Source: Salarias fasciatus
Lineage: Eukaryota; Chordata; Actinopteri; Blenniiformes; Blenniidae
DNA length: 64,000 nt
Assembly (NCBI RefSeq): GCF_902148845.1
Contig: NC_043754.1
Location: 24,394,431-24,458,430 of the forward strand
Reading direction: 5' to 3'
Shown: one piece after another, positions 19,755 through 31,868 of the stretch
How the letters are laid out: each line of letters opens with the position of its first letter
How positions within the stretch are numbered: the first letter of the stretch is position 1
The notes under the pieces: generated by a model
What the model saw: only the letters and a program-made list of their open reading frames with translations
Databases searched by the model: none
What the model was told of the DNA's origin: nothing
Translations under genes and position numbers: made by a program

Positions 19755-20498
19755 CTGTGGTCCTGGTGACAGTGAATGGCAAAGGTGCCCTTTCTGTTTA
19801 CGGAGAAATGTCCCACCCACTCTCTTGGGGATGATCATATGTAACGTAACACTGGCAGTTCTGTGAATGTGCAAATACTGAACTTGGAGGGCATGTTTGT
19901 CTGGTTCTGCAGCATTCCTTTAAAATTATAGAGCTACTGACTGAAAGGAAGCTGGAGACAGAGGTGTCAAGAAAGTACTTTCCCATGCCATGTTTTCCAT
20001 GTACCCAGTCAGTTCTCGAAGAGCTGGGCTGATTGTGATCACCTGGGCCCAGAACTGTTTGTTGCAGGTGATTCAAATCAGCCCAGCCCTTTGTTAACTG
20101 ACTGGGCACAACAAAAACATGGCATGGGAAAGTACTTTCTTGACACCTCTGGCTGGAGATTGTATTTCCAGTACCTCAAATAAAAAACTAACAACTGAAA
20201 AAAAAAAATAAAATTATTTTAGTAATTACAATCTTAAAATATTTATATCAATATGTGTCATGTGAGGATTGTTTATTTTCTGACTCTACAAAATCATGTA
20301 TCTATGCATTGATGCAATTATAATTTATTTAAATATCGTTCTGTTCGTCGGCGGAAGTTGATTTTGTTCTGTGTCACACGTAGTATTGTCCGCCAGTCCT
20401 CCTCCCTCTGTTCTTTAGTTCCGAGGACAGAATCAACCAGCACATCTCACCATGCTGTGACCAGCTCTAATATTTCTCTCGTTAATTAAAAATAAAAC
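19755..20498. promoter_or_regulatory. Bidirectional TRIM / txndc15 intergenic promoter region
   Basis: The two start codons lie 744 bases apart on opposite strands. An ETS-like GCGGAAGT at 20351-20358 stands about 140 bases before the txndc15 start and is a plausible core promoter site for that gene. A hAT MITE fills 19959-20151, nearer the TRIM side. No TATA box was recognised for either gene. Confidence 0.4.
19959..20151. mobile_element. hAT MITE, 193 bp, foldback, with 8-bp target duplication
   Basis: Both ends read CAGAGGTGTCAAG and the outer 38 bases are perfectly inverted. Inverted similarity continues through most of the roughly 95-base arms. The element is flanked on both sides by the same 8 bases, GCTGGAGA (19951-19958 and 20152-20159). 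Eight-base duplications and CAG...CTG ends are hallmarks of hAT transposons. It has no coding capacity, so it must have been moved by a transposase made elsewhere. The perfect outer arms and target duplication suggest a recent insertion. Confidence 0.9.
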
Positions 20499-23400
20499 AT
20501 GACGAGGATCGTGCATAAATTCCACCTTCCGTTCGCTTTAGTATTTCTGCTACATTATAGTGATTTGTGGAGGTTTTCGTGCGTTTCTGCTCGAGGTAAG
20601 AAACCGGCCGCTGCTAGCTAGCTGAGCTATGCTAACAACATCTCTGGAGTTAATAAACAAACTATCAACGTTATGAGCAATAGTTTCTATTAGCGTCGTA
20701 ATTTTGGTTTATTCATACGAGTTTAGGACCAGCCATCTGATTTAGAGTTTTGGCTGTAATACCTGTTTTCTTCAGACTGGTTAAAATCGTTAAGATATAG
20801 TTAAATGCACATGACCGTTGCAGCGACAGAGCTATGTTTTGACACATTTCTGAATGAATTTAGTAAAATGCTATTGTTGTCATGGTAGATCACAATAAAA
20901 CCATCTCCTAATGTACCTGTCCCAAGACAGAAACTAAATGTAGTTAACACAACTAACATAATTGCCAGGTGTTTCACAGTAACCTTTTAGAACACACGAA
21001 CGAAATCAGAAAAACAACAGATAATTTGCTTCAGTGATCTAATTCATCCGTCCATGCCTGTCACAGGACAAACACACAGAAACAGACAACCACACACACA
21101 CTCAAACACATGCATGTGTGTGAGATTAAATCAGAGTACCTGGAGGAAACCCTGACACACAGGGACAACATCCTCACTCCATACTGAAAAACCCGGACAG
21201 TATTTAAACCCATGGTATTCTTGCTATGATGCAAGAGTTTTGAACACTTTGCGTGCAGTATCAGTGATCAAATGACAAATATGCAAGGGATAAAATGAAG
21301 AAAAACAGCGTCATGTGATCAGATTAGGGAAACAAACAATTAATGCTGTAATCACCTTAAAAGTGGTCTTTGGATTGTTTCTCAGCAGTTAAGATTGTGT
21401 TTACTTCTATATTTGGCATCATTATCAGTCTTTTTTTAATTAAAAAACATTGAATTTACAGTCAAATTATAGTACAATCAGAGGTCTGGAATCATTGCAG
21501 AATTCTATGGCCTGTAATGTCTTTCATATGAACTTCAGATGAAATTTCTGACACAATACTTCATGTGAAACCCATGTTTTCAAGTCTTATTATAGTCGTC
21601 AGTTCATCTCTCTGCCACATGCGACATTTACTGAAAATATTTGAATCTTACCTTTTACAACACCACAGTGTTGACAATTCCCTTTTTTCTGCATTGAATA
21701 CTTCTGACAGTAAGAAGTCTCTCATGTCTGGACCTTCCTGTTTACTGTTGCATAGGAAACACTCTCAGAGATTGAAACAGATTGATTGACAGATTTGTTG
21801 AATAGTTGAGCAAGATGAAGGACAAGTTATAAATGTCATCTCTCATACGCGTAAATATATCCATTTAAAAAACATGTTTTTTTTTTTATACTAATTTATA
21901 TTTCATATCAGCCATCCATCAAGAAAGCTCTATCCATCGAAAATCCCACAAATCTCATGATTAACACAATGATTTCCTCTATTCATGTTAACCAGTGAGG
22001 ATTTTTATTAGAGAAATACTTCATATTCAGTCTAACGTCAGCTTTAATTTTCTTCTTTCAGAAAATGATGAATCCACAGATGTCATTATTTTGGAGGACA
22101 CCGTGTCTGACTTGGAGAACAGCCCAAAGTTTGTGGACTCGGAGGACTTGGACTCTCGGCCGAAGCGACAGTTCAAGACCGCTGAGATTGCGGATGCGGT
22201 GATGGGAACGGAAACCCCCATCGATCCGTCTGACATCGAATCCCTCTTCCCCAAGAATGTGAAAGACTATCTGTCCAGCTTCTCGCCGCTCTGTAATGAA
22301 AACGGCGAGCGGTGCGGCTCGCCTGCTGCGGCCGATGACGGCGAATCGCAGGAGGAGAGTGACGCCGAAGCATCGCAGCAGGTGATGAGTCATGTCTTCA
22401 TGCTCTGTTGCGCACATTCAAAAAAAGAATCGCGTGTGTGTACAGTGGCAGAGGCTGACCTCTCCCCGGGCGTTTCCTCTCAGGTCACTCTGGACATCGT
22501 GCATGCAGACTCTGCGGGAACAGAAGAGGCGAACGCCACAGAGACCGCCAAGACGTTTAAGGTGAACTGCGACCGGAGGAACATCACAGGGATGGACAAC
22601 TTCACCGTGCAGGTCCTGAACGCCTCACAGGTACTCACACGGTCTCCGAGGCTCGCGTGGATGTGTGTGTGCACATGTGATGAAACATTAACATTGCTCT
22701 GTACCCGTCAAGTACTTAACAGTTGTAATAGTAAAACGTTTTTTCACTCCAACTGTGTTTTCGCCATCAGAGAGATGTGCAGAATGAAGAATGACTGGTT
22801 TCCTGACATTAGTCCCGGTCCTCACGTCTTCCTCTTTTCTCTCAGGACCTCATGGAGTTCCTCAACGCCAACAGCACAGAGTGCTCAGTGGTGCTGTTCT
22901 TCACTGCCTGGTGCCAGTTCTCCGCCAGCCTGGCTCCTCATTTCAACGCCCTGCCGCGGGTGTTTCCCAGCATGCATTTCCTCGCACTGGACGCCTCACA
23001 GCACAGCAGGTAAACTGCAGTCGAATGTATCATCTCGCCCACTGTGAAGATTCCTAACCTTGTTCATCTGAAGCAGAAATATATGCTAAATTATTTTTAG
23101 GGATTAGTTTAATAAATGGTTAGATTCATTTCACCATTTCGAAAACCTCTTCCTTCTTCTGTTGGGCCCTCCAGTAGCCTCTCCACCAGGTTCGGCACGG
23201 TGGCGGTGCCGAACATCCTGCTGTTCCAGGGCGCCAAACCCATGGCTCGCTTCAACCACACCGACAGGACGCTGGAGACGCTCACCTCCTTCATCTCCAA
23301 CCAGACAGGTACAGAAACCAGAGCAGGGGGAGACTGCCACACTCACTGTGGAAGAGTTTTCATTCAAATACTGATGCCGAACACTAGTTTTTAATCTTCA

Positions 23401-23640
23401 CCGTGATTACATCATCTTCCCCATCGTCCCTGGTGTGTTGCAGGATTTGAAGCTAACGGTGACAGGAGCGTGACGGAGGCAGACCTCCTGGGGCCGCTCC
23501 CCAGCGTCCCTGTGAAGGGCGTCGACTGGCTGCTGGTCTTCTCCATCCTCTTCATCACCGGCTTCACTCTTTACGCCATCCTGCGGACAGACAGCATCCG
23601 CTGGCTCATACCTGGACAGGAGCATGAGCATCAGGACTGA
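20499..23640 (+). CDS. txndc15: Thioredoxin domain-containing protein 15, six exons
   Basis: Membrane-anchored thioredoxin-like protein of the secretory pathway; in mammals it supports ciliogenesis and its loss causes a Meckel-type ciliopathy. Exons: 20499-20595, 22062-22381, 22484-22630, 22846-23009, 23175-23308, 23444-23640; total 1059 nt, 352 aa (human 360). Seen: hydrophobic signal peptide (about 1-31), acidic linker, thioredoxin fold (about 189-287) with CQFS at 211-214 in place of CxxC and the cis-Pro region VAVPN (252-256), then one membrane span (about 315-334) and the conserved tail [10 protein letters not shown]. Seven N-glycosylation sequons (NAT, NIT, NFT, NAS, NST, NHT, NQT) fit a lumenal domain. 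The lone active-site Cys is the family norm (human CRFS), so it is unlikely to be a classical dithiol oxidoreductase. Exon phases all agree. Confidence 0.96.
21055..21240 (+). repeat. Degenerate interspersed repeat in txndc15 intron 1
   Basis: Another copy of the repeat seen at 2.05, 14.67 and 15.06 kb: 'cctgtcacaggacaaacacacag', 'gtacctggaggaaaccctgacac', then a 'tatttaaacccatggtattcttgc' block. Txndc15 intron 1 (20596-22061) otherwise shows nothing I can name. Confidence 0.5.
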
Positions 23641-24145
23641 AGACACAGCAGCGACAAACCCCTTTCCGAAAGCGTTGGGATGTAAATTATTAAAAAACAC
23701 AAAAAAAACAAGGATGTAACAACATGCAGTACTCATTAACCCATGGTTTCTTTCTTTACAACAGAAATTGGATAAATTCTCAGTTGTTGAAAATAAAACA
23801 TCTCAGCTCGTTTTGAATTTAATGACATCAAAATAGATAAGTTGGGACGTAGTTGTTTAACTTTGTGTAGATGAGATTTTACATCAGTCTGTAAAATGAG
23901 CATTGGTTTGTAAGAAAAATGTTGCTCCTTCCATCTGTTGTACAGATGTGCCTCTCCCATTCATTTCAGAGTGTGCTTCATCAAGTAGTTCCATGTTTTA
24001 CTTTCACTTTATGAGTGTTCGTCCATTTTCTATCAAGCATAAAATATGGGTCTGTGAAAACTGCATGCTGTTTATACTGTAGAGATGTTTCTGTCTCTTT
24101 TGGAAATCGGGGTGTTTGAATTAATTTAAAGATGTGATTTTTTTA

Positions 24146-24151
24146 AATAAA
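24146..24151 (+). terminator. txndc15: txndc15 polyadenylation signal
   Basis: AATAAA about 510 bases after the stop codon, followed within 30 bases by a 'ttacttgttcagtg' GT-rich stretch. It gives a 3' UTR of roughly 530 bases. Confidence 0.6.
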
Positions 24152-24354
24152 GATTGTAACCATTTACTTGTTCAGTGCAACATTTCGGATCTGACATGAT
24201 GCATTTCTAAAAGAGAAAACTCGGAACAATCCTGCCACAATTTTTCAGCTGAAGTAAAAAATAGTTTTTAAAAATCATGTTTTAGATGTCCCTTCAGTTG
24301 TGAACCACTGATATTTTTTTCAGACTGGCTGTGTGACTATAACCACGGCTTTAA

Positions 24355-24650
24355 TGGCTCCTCAACCTCATCAGGCACTTGCTCACATTTCTCCTCAGCA
24401 GGTGGGATTTGAACCGTTGCCCTGACCATAGAAAAAAAATGACTTTCCAATCAAACATTTTTTTTTCTCAAATGGAGTCGTTGCTCGTTTTACCTGATGG
24501 TAAGAGAAGTGGACTCACAGGTTCACCTCCCACAGTGGCTTCCTGAGCATGACCCTTGACCCCTATAAGCTTCTAGAGTGCTGTGGATTCTCACTGCATC
24601 CTGCACAGGATGGGTAAATGTGGAATAAAGAATTTCACCAAGAGGTTCAA
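24355..24650 (+). repeat. SINE-like degenerate repeat
   Basis: Contains a 'gtgggatttgaacc' block and, downstream, 'cccttgacccctata ... gtgctgtggattctcactgc ... ggatgggtaaatgtggaataaagaatttcacc'. These resemble the tail of common tRNA-derived fish SINEs. Too diverged for a firm family. Confidence 0.3.
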
Positions 24651-24961
24651 TAAAGTAGATTAGGAAGTTTTTGTTAGCAATAATTAACTGCATGAGTACT
24701 CATACAGTAACCTATGATAAGTTATTAGTCTCACAAACATTGTATGAGATGAGCCATTACCTACATTTTGAGTGTGTTTGCCTGAATTCACAACTTCCAA
24801 GTTGTACAATTTTCAATGATACATTTTAATTAAATAGATCTCACTTATATAATTTCCAGTTCTTTAATAATTCATAAAGTCTTGAACCCTGTCTATTTTG
24901 AGTGGCCAGGAAACAAACCTGCAACTTTCCAAATGAGAGACAACTGTGACCAACCAAGCCC

Positions 24962-24990
24962 CACACACACGCGCGCGCGCGCGCGCGCAC
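24962..24990 (+). repeat. CA/GC alternating purine-pyrimidine tract
   Basis: A short CA run passes into about eight GC units and back to CA. It is potential Z-DNA and abuts the left end of the foldback element that follows. Confidence 0.9.
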
Positions 24991-24992
24991 AC

Positions 24993-25269
24993 AGTCTCGT
25001 ATTTCTATCCTTGTGGGGACCTTCCATTGACTCCCATTCATGTCTAGCCCCTAACCCTGACCCTTACCCTAACCCTAACCCACACCACAACAAAGCCTAA
25101 CCCTAAAGAAATGTTTTTGCACTTTTACTTTTTTCAGTAACAACAACATGGTCAAGAAAACACTGTTTCTCCTACTTAGGACCGGAAAAAGGTCCCCGCA
25201 AGGCACGTCGTTTCACGTTTTGCTATCCTTGTGGGGACATTTGGCCCCAACAAGGATAGAAATACGAGA
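24993..25269. mobile_element. Foldback MITE with telomere-like core
   Basis: The left end reads TCTCGTATTTCTATCCTTGT. The right end carries the reverse complement of its first 17 bases. A second internal copy of 'ctatccttgtggggaca' (25222-25238) pairs with the right end to form a small hairpin. The middle (about 25047-25105) has several CCCTAA-like units. Microsatellites lie directly at both borders, so no target duplication can be read. I recognise this as a repeat common in percomorph fish; superfamily not assigned. Confidence 0.75.

Positions 25270-25272
<3 letters not shown>

Positions 25273-25325
<53 letters not shown>
25273..25325 (+). repeat. (CA)n microsatellite, about 26 units
   Basis: Uninterrupted CA repeat touching the right end of the foldback element. 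Confidence 0.97.
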
Positions 25326-25326
<1 letters not shown>

Positions 25327-25743
25327 ACTTTACATCCAGATAAAAGCAGTAGTTAAGAGAGTGAGTTAGGTAATAATTTCAGTCTTGATTAAGCAGGGGG
25401 AACTGGATATTGGACATAGCTAGGATATTGGAAACTTATCTTGGACATTGCTTGTTTTTGATACACGTCAAAGTTTAGGTTGAACAAACCATTGAGGATC
25501 TATGGGTATCTAGTGCCAAACTCTACATTTAATCACTTGATCCACTCCAGCTTTGATAGGAAAGAGCAGGCTATGTTCAATTATTGGGATAAAAATATCA
25601 TTGCAGATGCTTCAGAAGAGCACGTTTTTGTTTGTTTGTTTTTTTTTATTCAGGCATTAAACCGGACAGCTGTGTCGACACGTGAGCGGGCTGCAGCAGG
25701 GGGAAAGTGTGAGTGGAGGTCAGACCTGACCGAAACGTCTGTC

Positions 25744-28700
25744 ATGTCTTCATTGATGTGTACGCTGCGGACCGGCGGCTCGTGGTGGTGCAGCCTGAGC
25801 CTGCCGGCCCGGCTGAGGACGCCTCGCCTCTCCAGGACCTGCTCGTCTCGCGCGGTGAGCGTGTCACACCGTTAGCATTAGCGCTCTAAGCACCTTATTG
25901 CACACGAGACTGGTGGCAGTAAACTCACGAGGCGAACACAGTGTAAACACAGCAGTCGGAGAACTCCATTAGAAAACAGTAAAAATGTATAAAATGTGGT
26001 TATCTGTGGATTGGCACTCGTAAATATGAAAAGTCTGACTATTATATTGTTGTTTATGTTGCATTATTTTTTTCGGCTTAAAATATTTTGCAACATCAGA
26101 GTTTATGAGCTCGTAATACCATACTTTATCCTCTTTGTGCTCTTACCTCCCCAGTCTTAACATGACTGACTTTATCCCGTGTTTCCTGCTTGCAATACCA
26201 CAAATTTAGAGATTTTGTAATAAAGTTAACTTTTTTATTGATGCCGAATTTTAGAGTGCATCGTTAAATCTCCCAGTGTTCTGTTGGTAGTAATATTACT
26301 AGTTACTATGCCTGTTACTATTCAATTGAATGAAAAGGTAAAAGATTAACTCATCCCAGCAAAAACTCATGTTTTCTGGAAATAATTAGTGCTTTAAGAT
26401 AGTTACAATATTGCAGTTTTTTGTTTTTGCCTCGTCCTTGTCTTCAGTTTGTTAAATTCCAAAGTGACAGTCATTTTTTGATACCAGGCTGCCTCCCTCT
26501 GGGTGAGCTGTATTAAACACTGGCATTTTAGAGATGAGCATTAAAGTGACAATGACAGGCTGAATAGGTGCTTAAGTTCTCAGAGGTTGGAAATCAGATG
26601 TGCCCTGCTCTGTTAAATTGTTAATTTTTGAGATGGAATGTGATTAAATAATGATTATTTTCATTCAGTCGTCAGACTCCCACTGGCTCTCTGCTGCAGA
26701 CCGGGATCGGCTGGTGATGGAGCTCCAGGCCACCGGCTGGATGCAGGTGGAGGACCGGGATGCCATTTGCAAAGAACTTCACTTTAGAACCTTTAATCAG
26801 GTGAGCGATGTTTATGGGCTTGTGCAACCTGCTGTAGGACCCCATCTTCATGCCCTCTGCAGCCCCACTCTTCAAAAAGCACAGATCTGCCAGTAGACTC
26901 AGTATTTTCAGATGTGGGTTATCAGCCACAGTTAAGTGTGTCTCAGTTGTTTCCACCTCTCTCTTATGGCTGTGTAGTAGATACAAACATGCAATAAACT
27001 GCATACACAGATCACAGAACAGACGAATAAGTCCAGAATGAGGAGTGCATTGTTTTAGGCTGCCTGTGGCGTCCGCCCCCGCTCACTAAAGGGTTAATGT
27101 TTCCTTTTGTTTAGTTTAGTTAGTATAACGAAGCACTTCAGAATGCATGTAGAGGCTGCATCGAAGCTTTTATTCACTGTTATTTTTGTAACAGTTGAAA
27201 TTTGTTGCTCTTAAGAGAATGATTATGCTACCTGCATGTTTTTAAGTGAAATAAGCACAACAAGGCTCATCCTGCAGTGAACACACTCATGTAGGCACAA
27301 ACAAAAATCAACCTTCATGCAGTTAAAAAAAGTGAAAAGTAAAATGGGGAAAAATGTTTGCTTGTTTGAATCCCATGAAGAAAGAGTTAAGTTGGTGAAG
27401 TGAAAGTAGTTATTTAAATTGCAACTAAATTAAAATGTTGTGTATAAAGGATTACCCCCTTGACATGAACCATGTTTGTATTTTTTTTTAATCGTAAGGC
27501 TTCAAGAAGGTTGTGATAAAGTTCATAATTAGAGAAAATGCAGGGAAAATGACGTGAGCCAGAACAATTACACCTGTGCTTCTAATTCCATTTCTCCTTC
27601 TATCTTATGTTGAACAGATGACAGGAGTTAATTTGGGGTTTTACAACTGGAGACAGTTTGGAGACAAAAAAAAAATGTCACAACAACATTCCTGCAGTTA
27701 TGTCTAGGGTACAGTTGTTTCTTTATTCCATATTTTTCGGCGTTATCCCATGGCTTTCTTCAGTAAACACCTTGTTCGGGTGTTACTGTAGTTATAGTTA
27801 AAACTAATGGTGCATGATTGCAAGTTCTTGACACAATAAACTTTAGACAACAAACTTCATGTTAGAACGTAGTTCTGTTTTTTTTTTTTTTTTTTTTTTT
27901 TTGGTTTTCATCTACAAACCCTAATTTGTTAATTTGATATCACAGTTTTTGAAGAAGACCACGGACATTACAAAGTAAATGTTCATTTTTTGATGTTTCC
28001 TGGTAAAACCCATTGTTTAAAGAGTCGTACAAAGCTGAACCTAGAATTGAAATGAAGAAACTCACTGTAAATGGGTCATTTTGTGCAGAGTCAGTCAGCG
28101 GCTCGCCACTTCAGCCGAACGTTGCGTTTTGCGAAAACGTCTCAAGGCCACTTAGCGGACTTCCTCTAATCCTGTCGTTAGTTGTTTTATCCCCTAAAAT
28201 AGACTGTTTCTACACTTCCACGCGTTTGAAGTCGGACGGCGAGCGCTGACCTCCCCCCGCCCGCCCCTCCCGGCTCTAGAGCCTCTCCTCTTACCCCGGC
28301 ACGTCAGGCTGCATTACCCTGAGCAGCGCCAGGCGGCCCGCTTGGCAGCAATTGGGGGTTTTGATCAGAATGATTTCTTTCACAAACAATCAAATTGGTT
28401 AAAATGTTTCATCTGGTTCTCAAACCACTAACAACCCCACCATTCCTTCTGGTAGATGTACTTTACTCTTTTTTTTCTTCTTCTTCTTGCTGGTTGCCAC
28501 ACTCCATTCCCTATCTCTGTCTCTCATTCCCAGTCCGTGCTCCATATTATTGGGGAATGAACTCATGTTGTTCCAATTTCGCATGTCGGCCATTCTTTCT
28601 GTCTGTTTTCTGGACACTGTCGTTCCTCCTTCACTCTTTTTATTCTCCGTCCAGAAAGCCCCTCTCCTCCTCCTGATTCCTCTGATGCATTTTCACAGAC

Positions 28701-29254
28701 TCGTAGCTCGTTTTTCAGGGCCGCTCTTAAAGGGCTTTTTACTGGAGGGGGATGGAGATGAGGAGCGACATGCTGGCCCATTTCCATTCCCCACTTATCT
28801 GCAAGTGATGGACTTGAGGAAATCAGATCCCCAGGATTTTATTTTTTTTTTAAATAACAAAAAAAAAAATTCCGGTTGACACTTCCTCCTGTGGCCTGCA
28901 GGGGGCGGCAGAGCTGTACCCAGAGCTGCGGGCATCCATACATGCAGGGATGAAGCAGCCACTCAGAGCTGCAAATTAACTCAAAAGGAACATGACAGCT
29001 GGACTTGCTTCTTTGAGTTTATTTTTCTTTGATTACAGCAAGTGGAAAGTGTTATGATGCCGCTGTAACCAGCTCGGTAATCTATCTGCGGTGTGCGGTG
29101 TGCGCAGCTCGTCGTTAGTGGCAGTAGTCTGAGAAGTAACTGTGAGTTATTTTCCTTGTCAAGTCGTGGAGGTTTAATCGGGTTTGAGAGGTGGAATCCT
29201 CTCTCTGGAGCTGCTCTGGTCAGTGAGAATCCCTGCAATCACATGTGGAAACAT

Positions 29255-29295
<41 letters not shown>

Positions 29296-31186
29296 TGTGT
29301 GTGTCTTTAATACTGTAAATTCTGGCCGGAGCAGCGCATGGTTTTAAGTCACTGATATTGTTTACGCGCCCCAGCTTTATGCTGTGTATGTTTACGGGTG
29401 ACCATCTGCTCCACATTTCGCCGGACGGAGTGGAAACATCCATGCGACACAAGCGAGTTTGGTAGCTTTCAGACGCGGGCCGTGGAGGAGAGGCCAGCTG
29501 TGCATGCTCAACTGCTGAGCTGCGTTAGCCGAGGATGACAAGGATGGCATGTCTCCTTTGGCCTCCAGACGTTCAGTTGTGCAGCAGTGGAGGGGGCGAA
29601 TCCTTTAAAAGATGCATCTATCTCAAAACAACCGATAGCGCCGCACAAACATATAGGTAATTACAGACTGAAAACAGTTCTTACAGTTATAGTTTTTATT
29701 GTAAGGTTAGAAATCGTCACTGTTTTAAAAACTCCTTGGTTATGAAGACTTTTTGTGAATTTGAAAGGTTTTATTGGGCATAAATGAAGCGCTTGTTCCA
29801 TGGCTTCATTGTGGGAATCGACTCAGGCTGTCGGTCAAAATATTTCCCTCAGACTCTGCGTCATGGCGCAGCGGCTCCGTTTTGATTTAATCAGAAGCTC
29901 AGGTTTTAATCTAGGTGAGAAACATCTGGTGAAATCAAGGACATGTCGACACCTCTCATCCCCCCGCAGCCAGTGTAATCAGATTACCGTCAAACAAACA
30001 AACAGCCGTTTTTCCCTGATACCGCCCATATACTGAGTGTGTGCTGCTGAACGCAGGTAGATCTCTCCTCAGACCGTCTGTTTGACACAAAAGAAGAATA
30101 AAAAAATCCTCCCTGGTATATTTAACACAAATTATTAATCAAGTTTGTTTTTGCTCAAGAACAGTTCTCACTTATAATTTAGATAAATGCATGAAATGAT
30201 TTAATGCAAAGCCAGAAAAGTTAATGTCTGTAGCACTACTCAGACACAGCTCTGCAAGGGAAGAAACAAACATCAAAACAAAGTGAATAAGAAACACGTG
30301 AAGTGTGTTGTTTGATGGAAATCCTGAGTAGTGCGCATTTCAGGATAAAATCAACACGTGTCATCTGTATTGCATTAGTGATGTGCCAATCTAATATGTG
30401 TAAAATTATTATTGAATAACATCTTTAGTGCTTTTTCCTCTTATGAAATCAGCAAAGCAAAAGAGAGACTGTATTTAACTGCATGGCACCATATTTTTAC
30501 ATCAACAGTGTATTTTATGTATTGATTATTTATTGACTCTTATGTGCACCTTCATATTGGCAAATTCTGGCCGTAAAACAACTAAAAAGCAGCTTCAGAG
30601 CTTCCCTGACGTTGTGGTAGAGAGTTATCATTAAAATCTCAGATCGTAGCAGTACGTTTAAAATTATGATCAATCAGCATTTCTTTTTTTTTTTTTTTTT
30701 TTTTTTGTGCTGAAAAGAAAATGTCACAAACTCGAGACAAACAGCATGCCGAAACTGCGGCTCACCGCAGACGATAACCGCATTACGGCGGGCTCCCAGA
30801 CTTCAGTTCCAGGTTGGAGGCGGAGCCGGGGGGGGGGGGGGCGTCCCTCTGCGTCAAATCTCCTGCAAGCCCCTGCCTCTCGTTATGGGCCTCGGCCTGC
30901 TTGTGTTAAATAAGATGTCCTACAACTAAAACTGAGCCTCTGGGTGAACCGAGCTCCCCAAGCTGAGCGGTCCTCCTCCTCCTCCTCCTCCTCCTCCTCC
31001 TCCTCCTCCGCCGGCTTCACACACACCGACGTCCAGCTGCCGGCGTCGCTCGCTCCATTATATCTGAAAAGCACCTTTTGGTTTGAACTTAACTGCTCTG
31101 TTGATTTTTGATGCTTTCCATCGAGAAAATGTTCCAGGCTGCTCAAGAAAGTTTCACACAAACGTCAGCCAACTCAGAACTGAGCC

Positions 31187-31248
<62 letters not shown>

Positions 31249-31832
31249 TAAGTGCTCAGACTGTATCCTTCACTCGGGGCGAGCCGCCGCCTGAATGGCT
31301 CAGAGGTGTTCAGTTCCCACCTCCGCCTCCAGACCGGGGCCGTCCCTGGGAACTGGAGGCGTCCAGCATTCACCCCGGCGGCCGGAGGGAAGCGGCGAGG
31401 TGTGGCGCCCGGGCGGAGGTGGTTAGATAATCTGGCCACCGGGCCTCGGGGAGAGTCAGACGGCCCTGACGTCTGCTGTCTTTTGACGGGCCCGGTGATC
31501 TGTGTGTGAGCCCTCACCGGTCGCCCCGCCGTTAATGAGGGGGTTTGCATAAGTCGGCCTCAACACCACGACGTGACACTCGTTACAGGAATAGGAGCTG
31601 ACGTGTGTGAAGAGGTGCTACACACACACACACACGAGTGTTCACCAGGTGCCAGAGCATGTGTCTCTCGGCTATTAGAATGTTAATTTGAGAAGATTAA
31701 TACTCGCCATGTTTGGCGTGATCGTGGGAGCGCCCTCCCCTTGGCAGTGGAGTGGGCAGCCCGGTCCGGCCAGCTGGAGGCTCGAGAGGAGCTCTGTGGA
31801 GAGAGAAAAGAAACGAGGCATAAGAGGTGTGG

Positions 31833-31868
<36 letters not shown>

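Noticed and set aside
19755-19874. Upstream in-frame Met giving 40 extra residues to the TRIM protein
   Set aside because: The added residues match no TRIM family member, and fish TRIMs start at MAQ just before the RING.
24993-25269. Microsatellite-flanked hairpin as a possible miRNA gene
   Set aside because: Its ends and layout match a dispersed fish MITE; a high-copy repeat is the better explanation.
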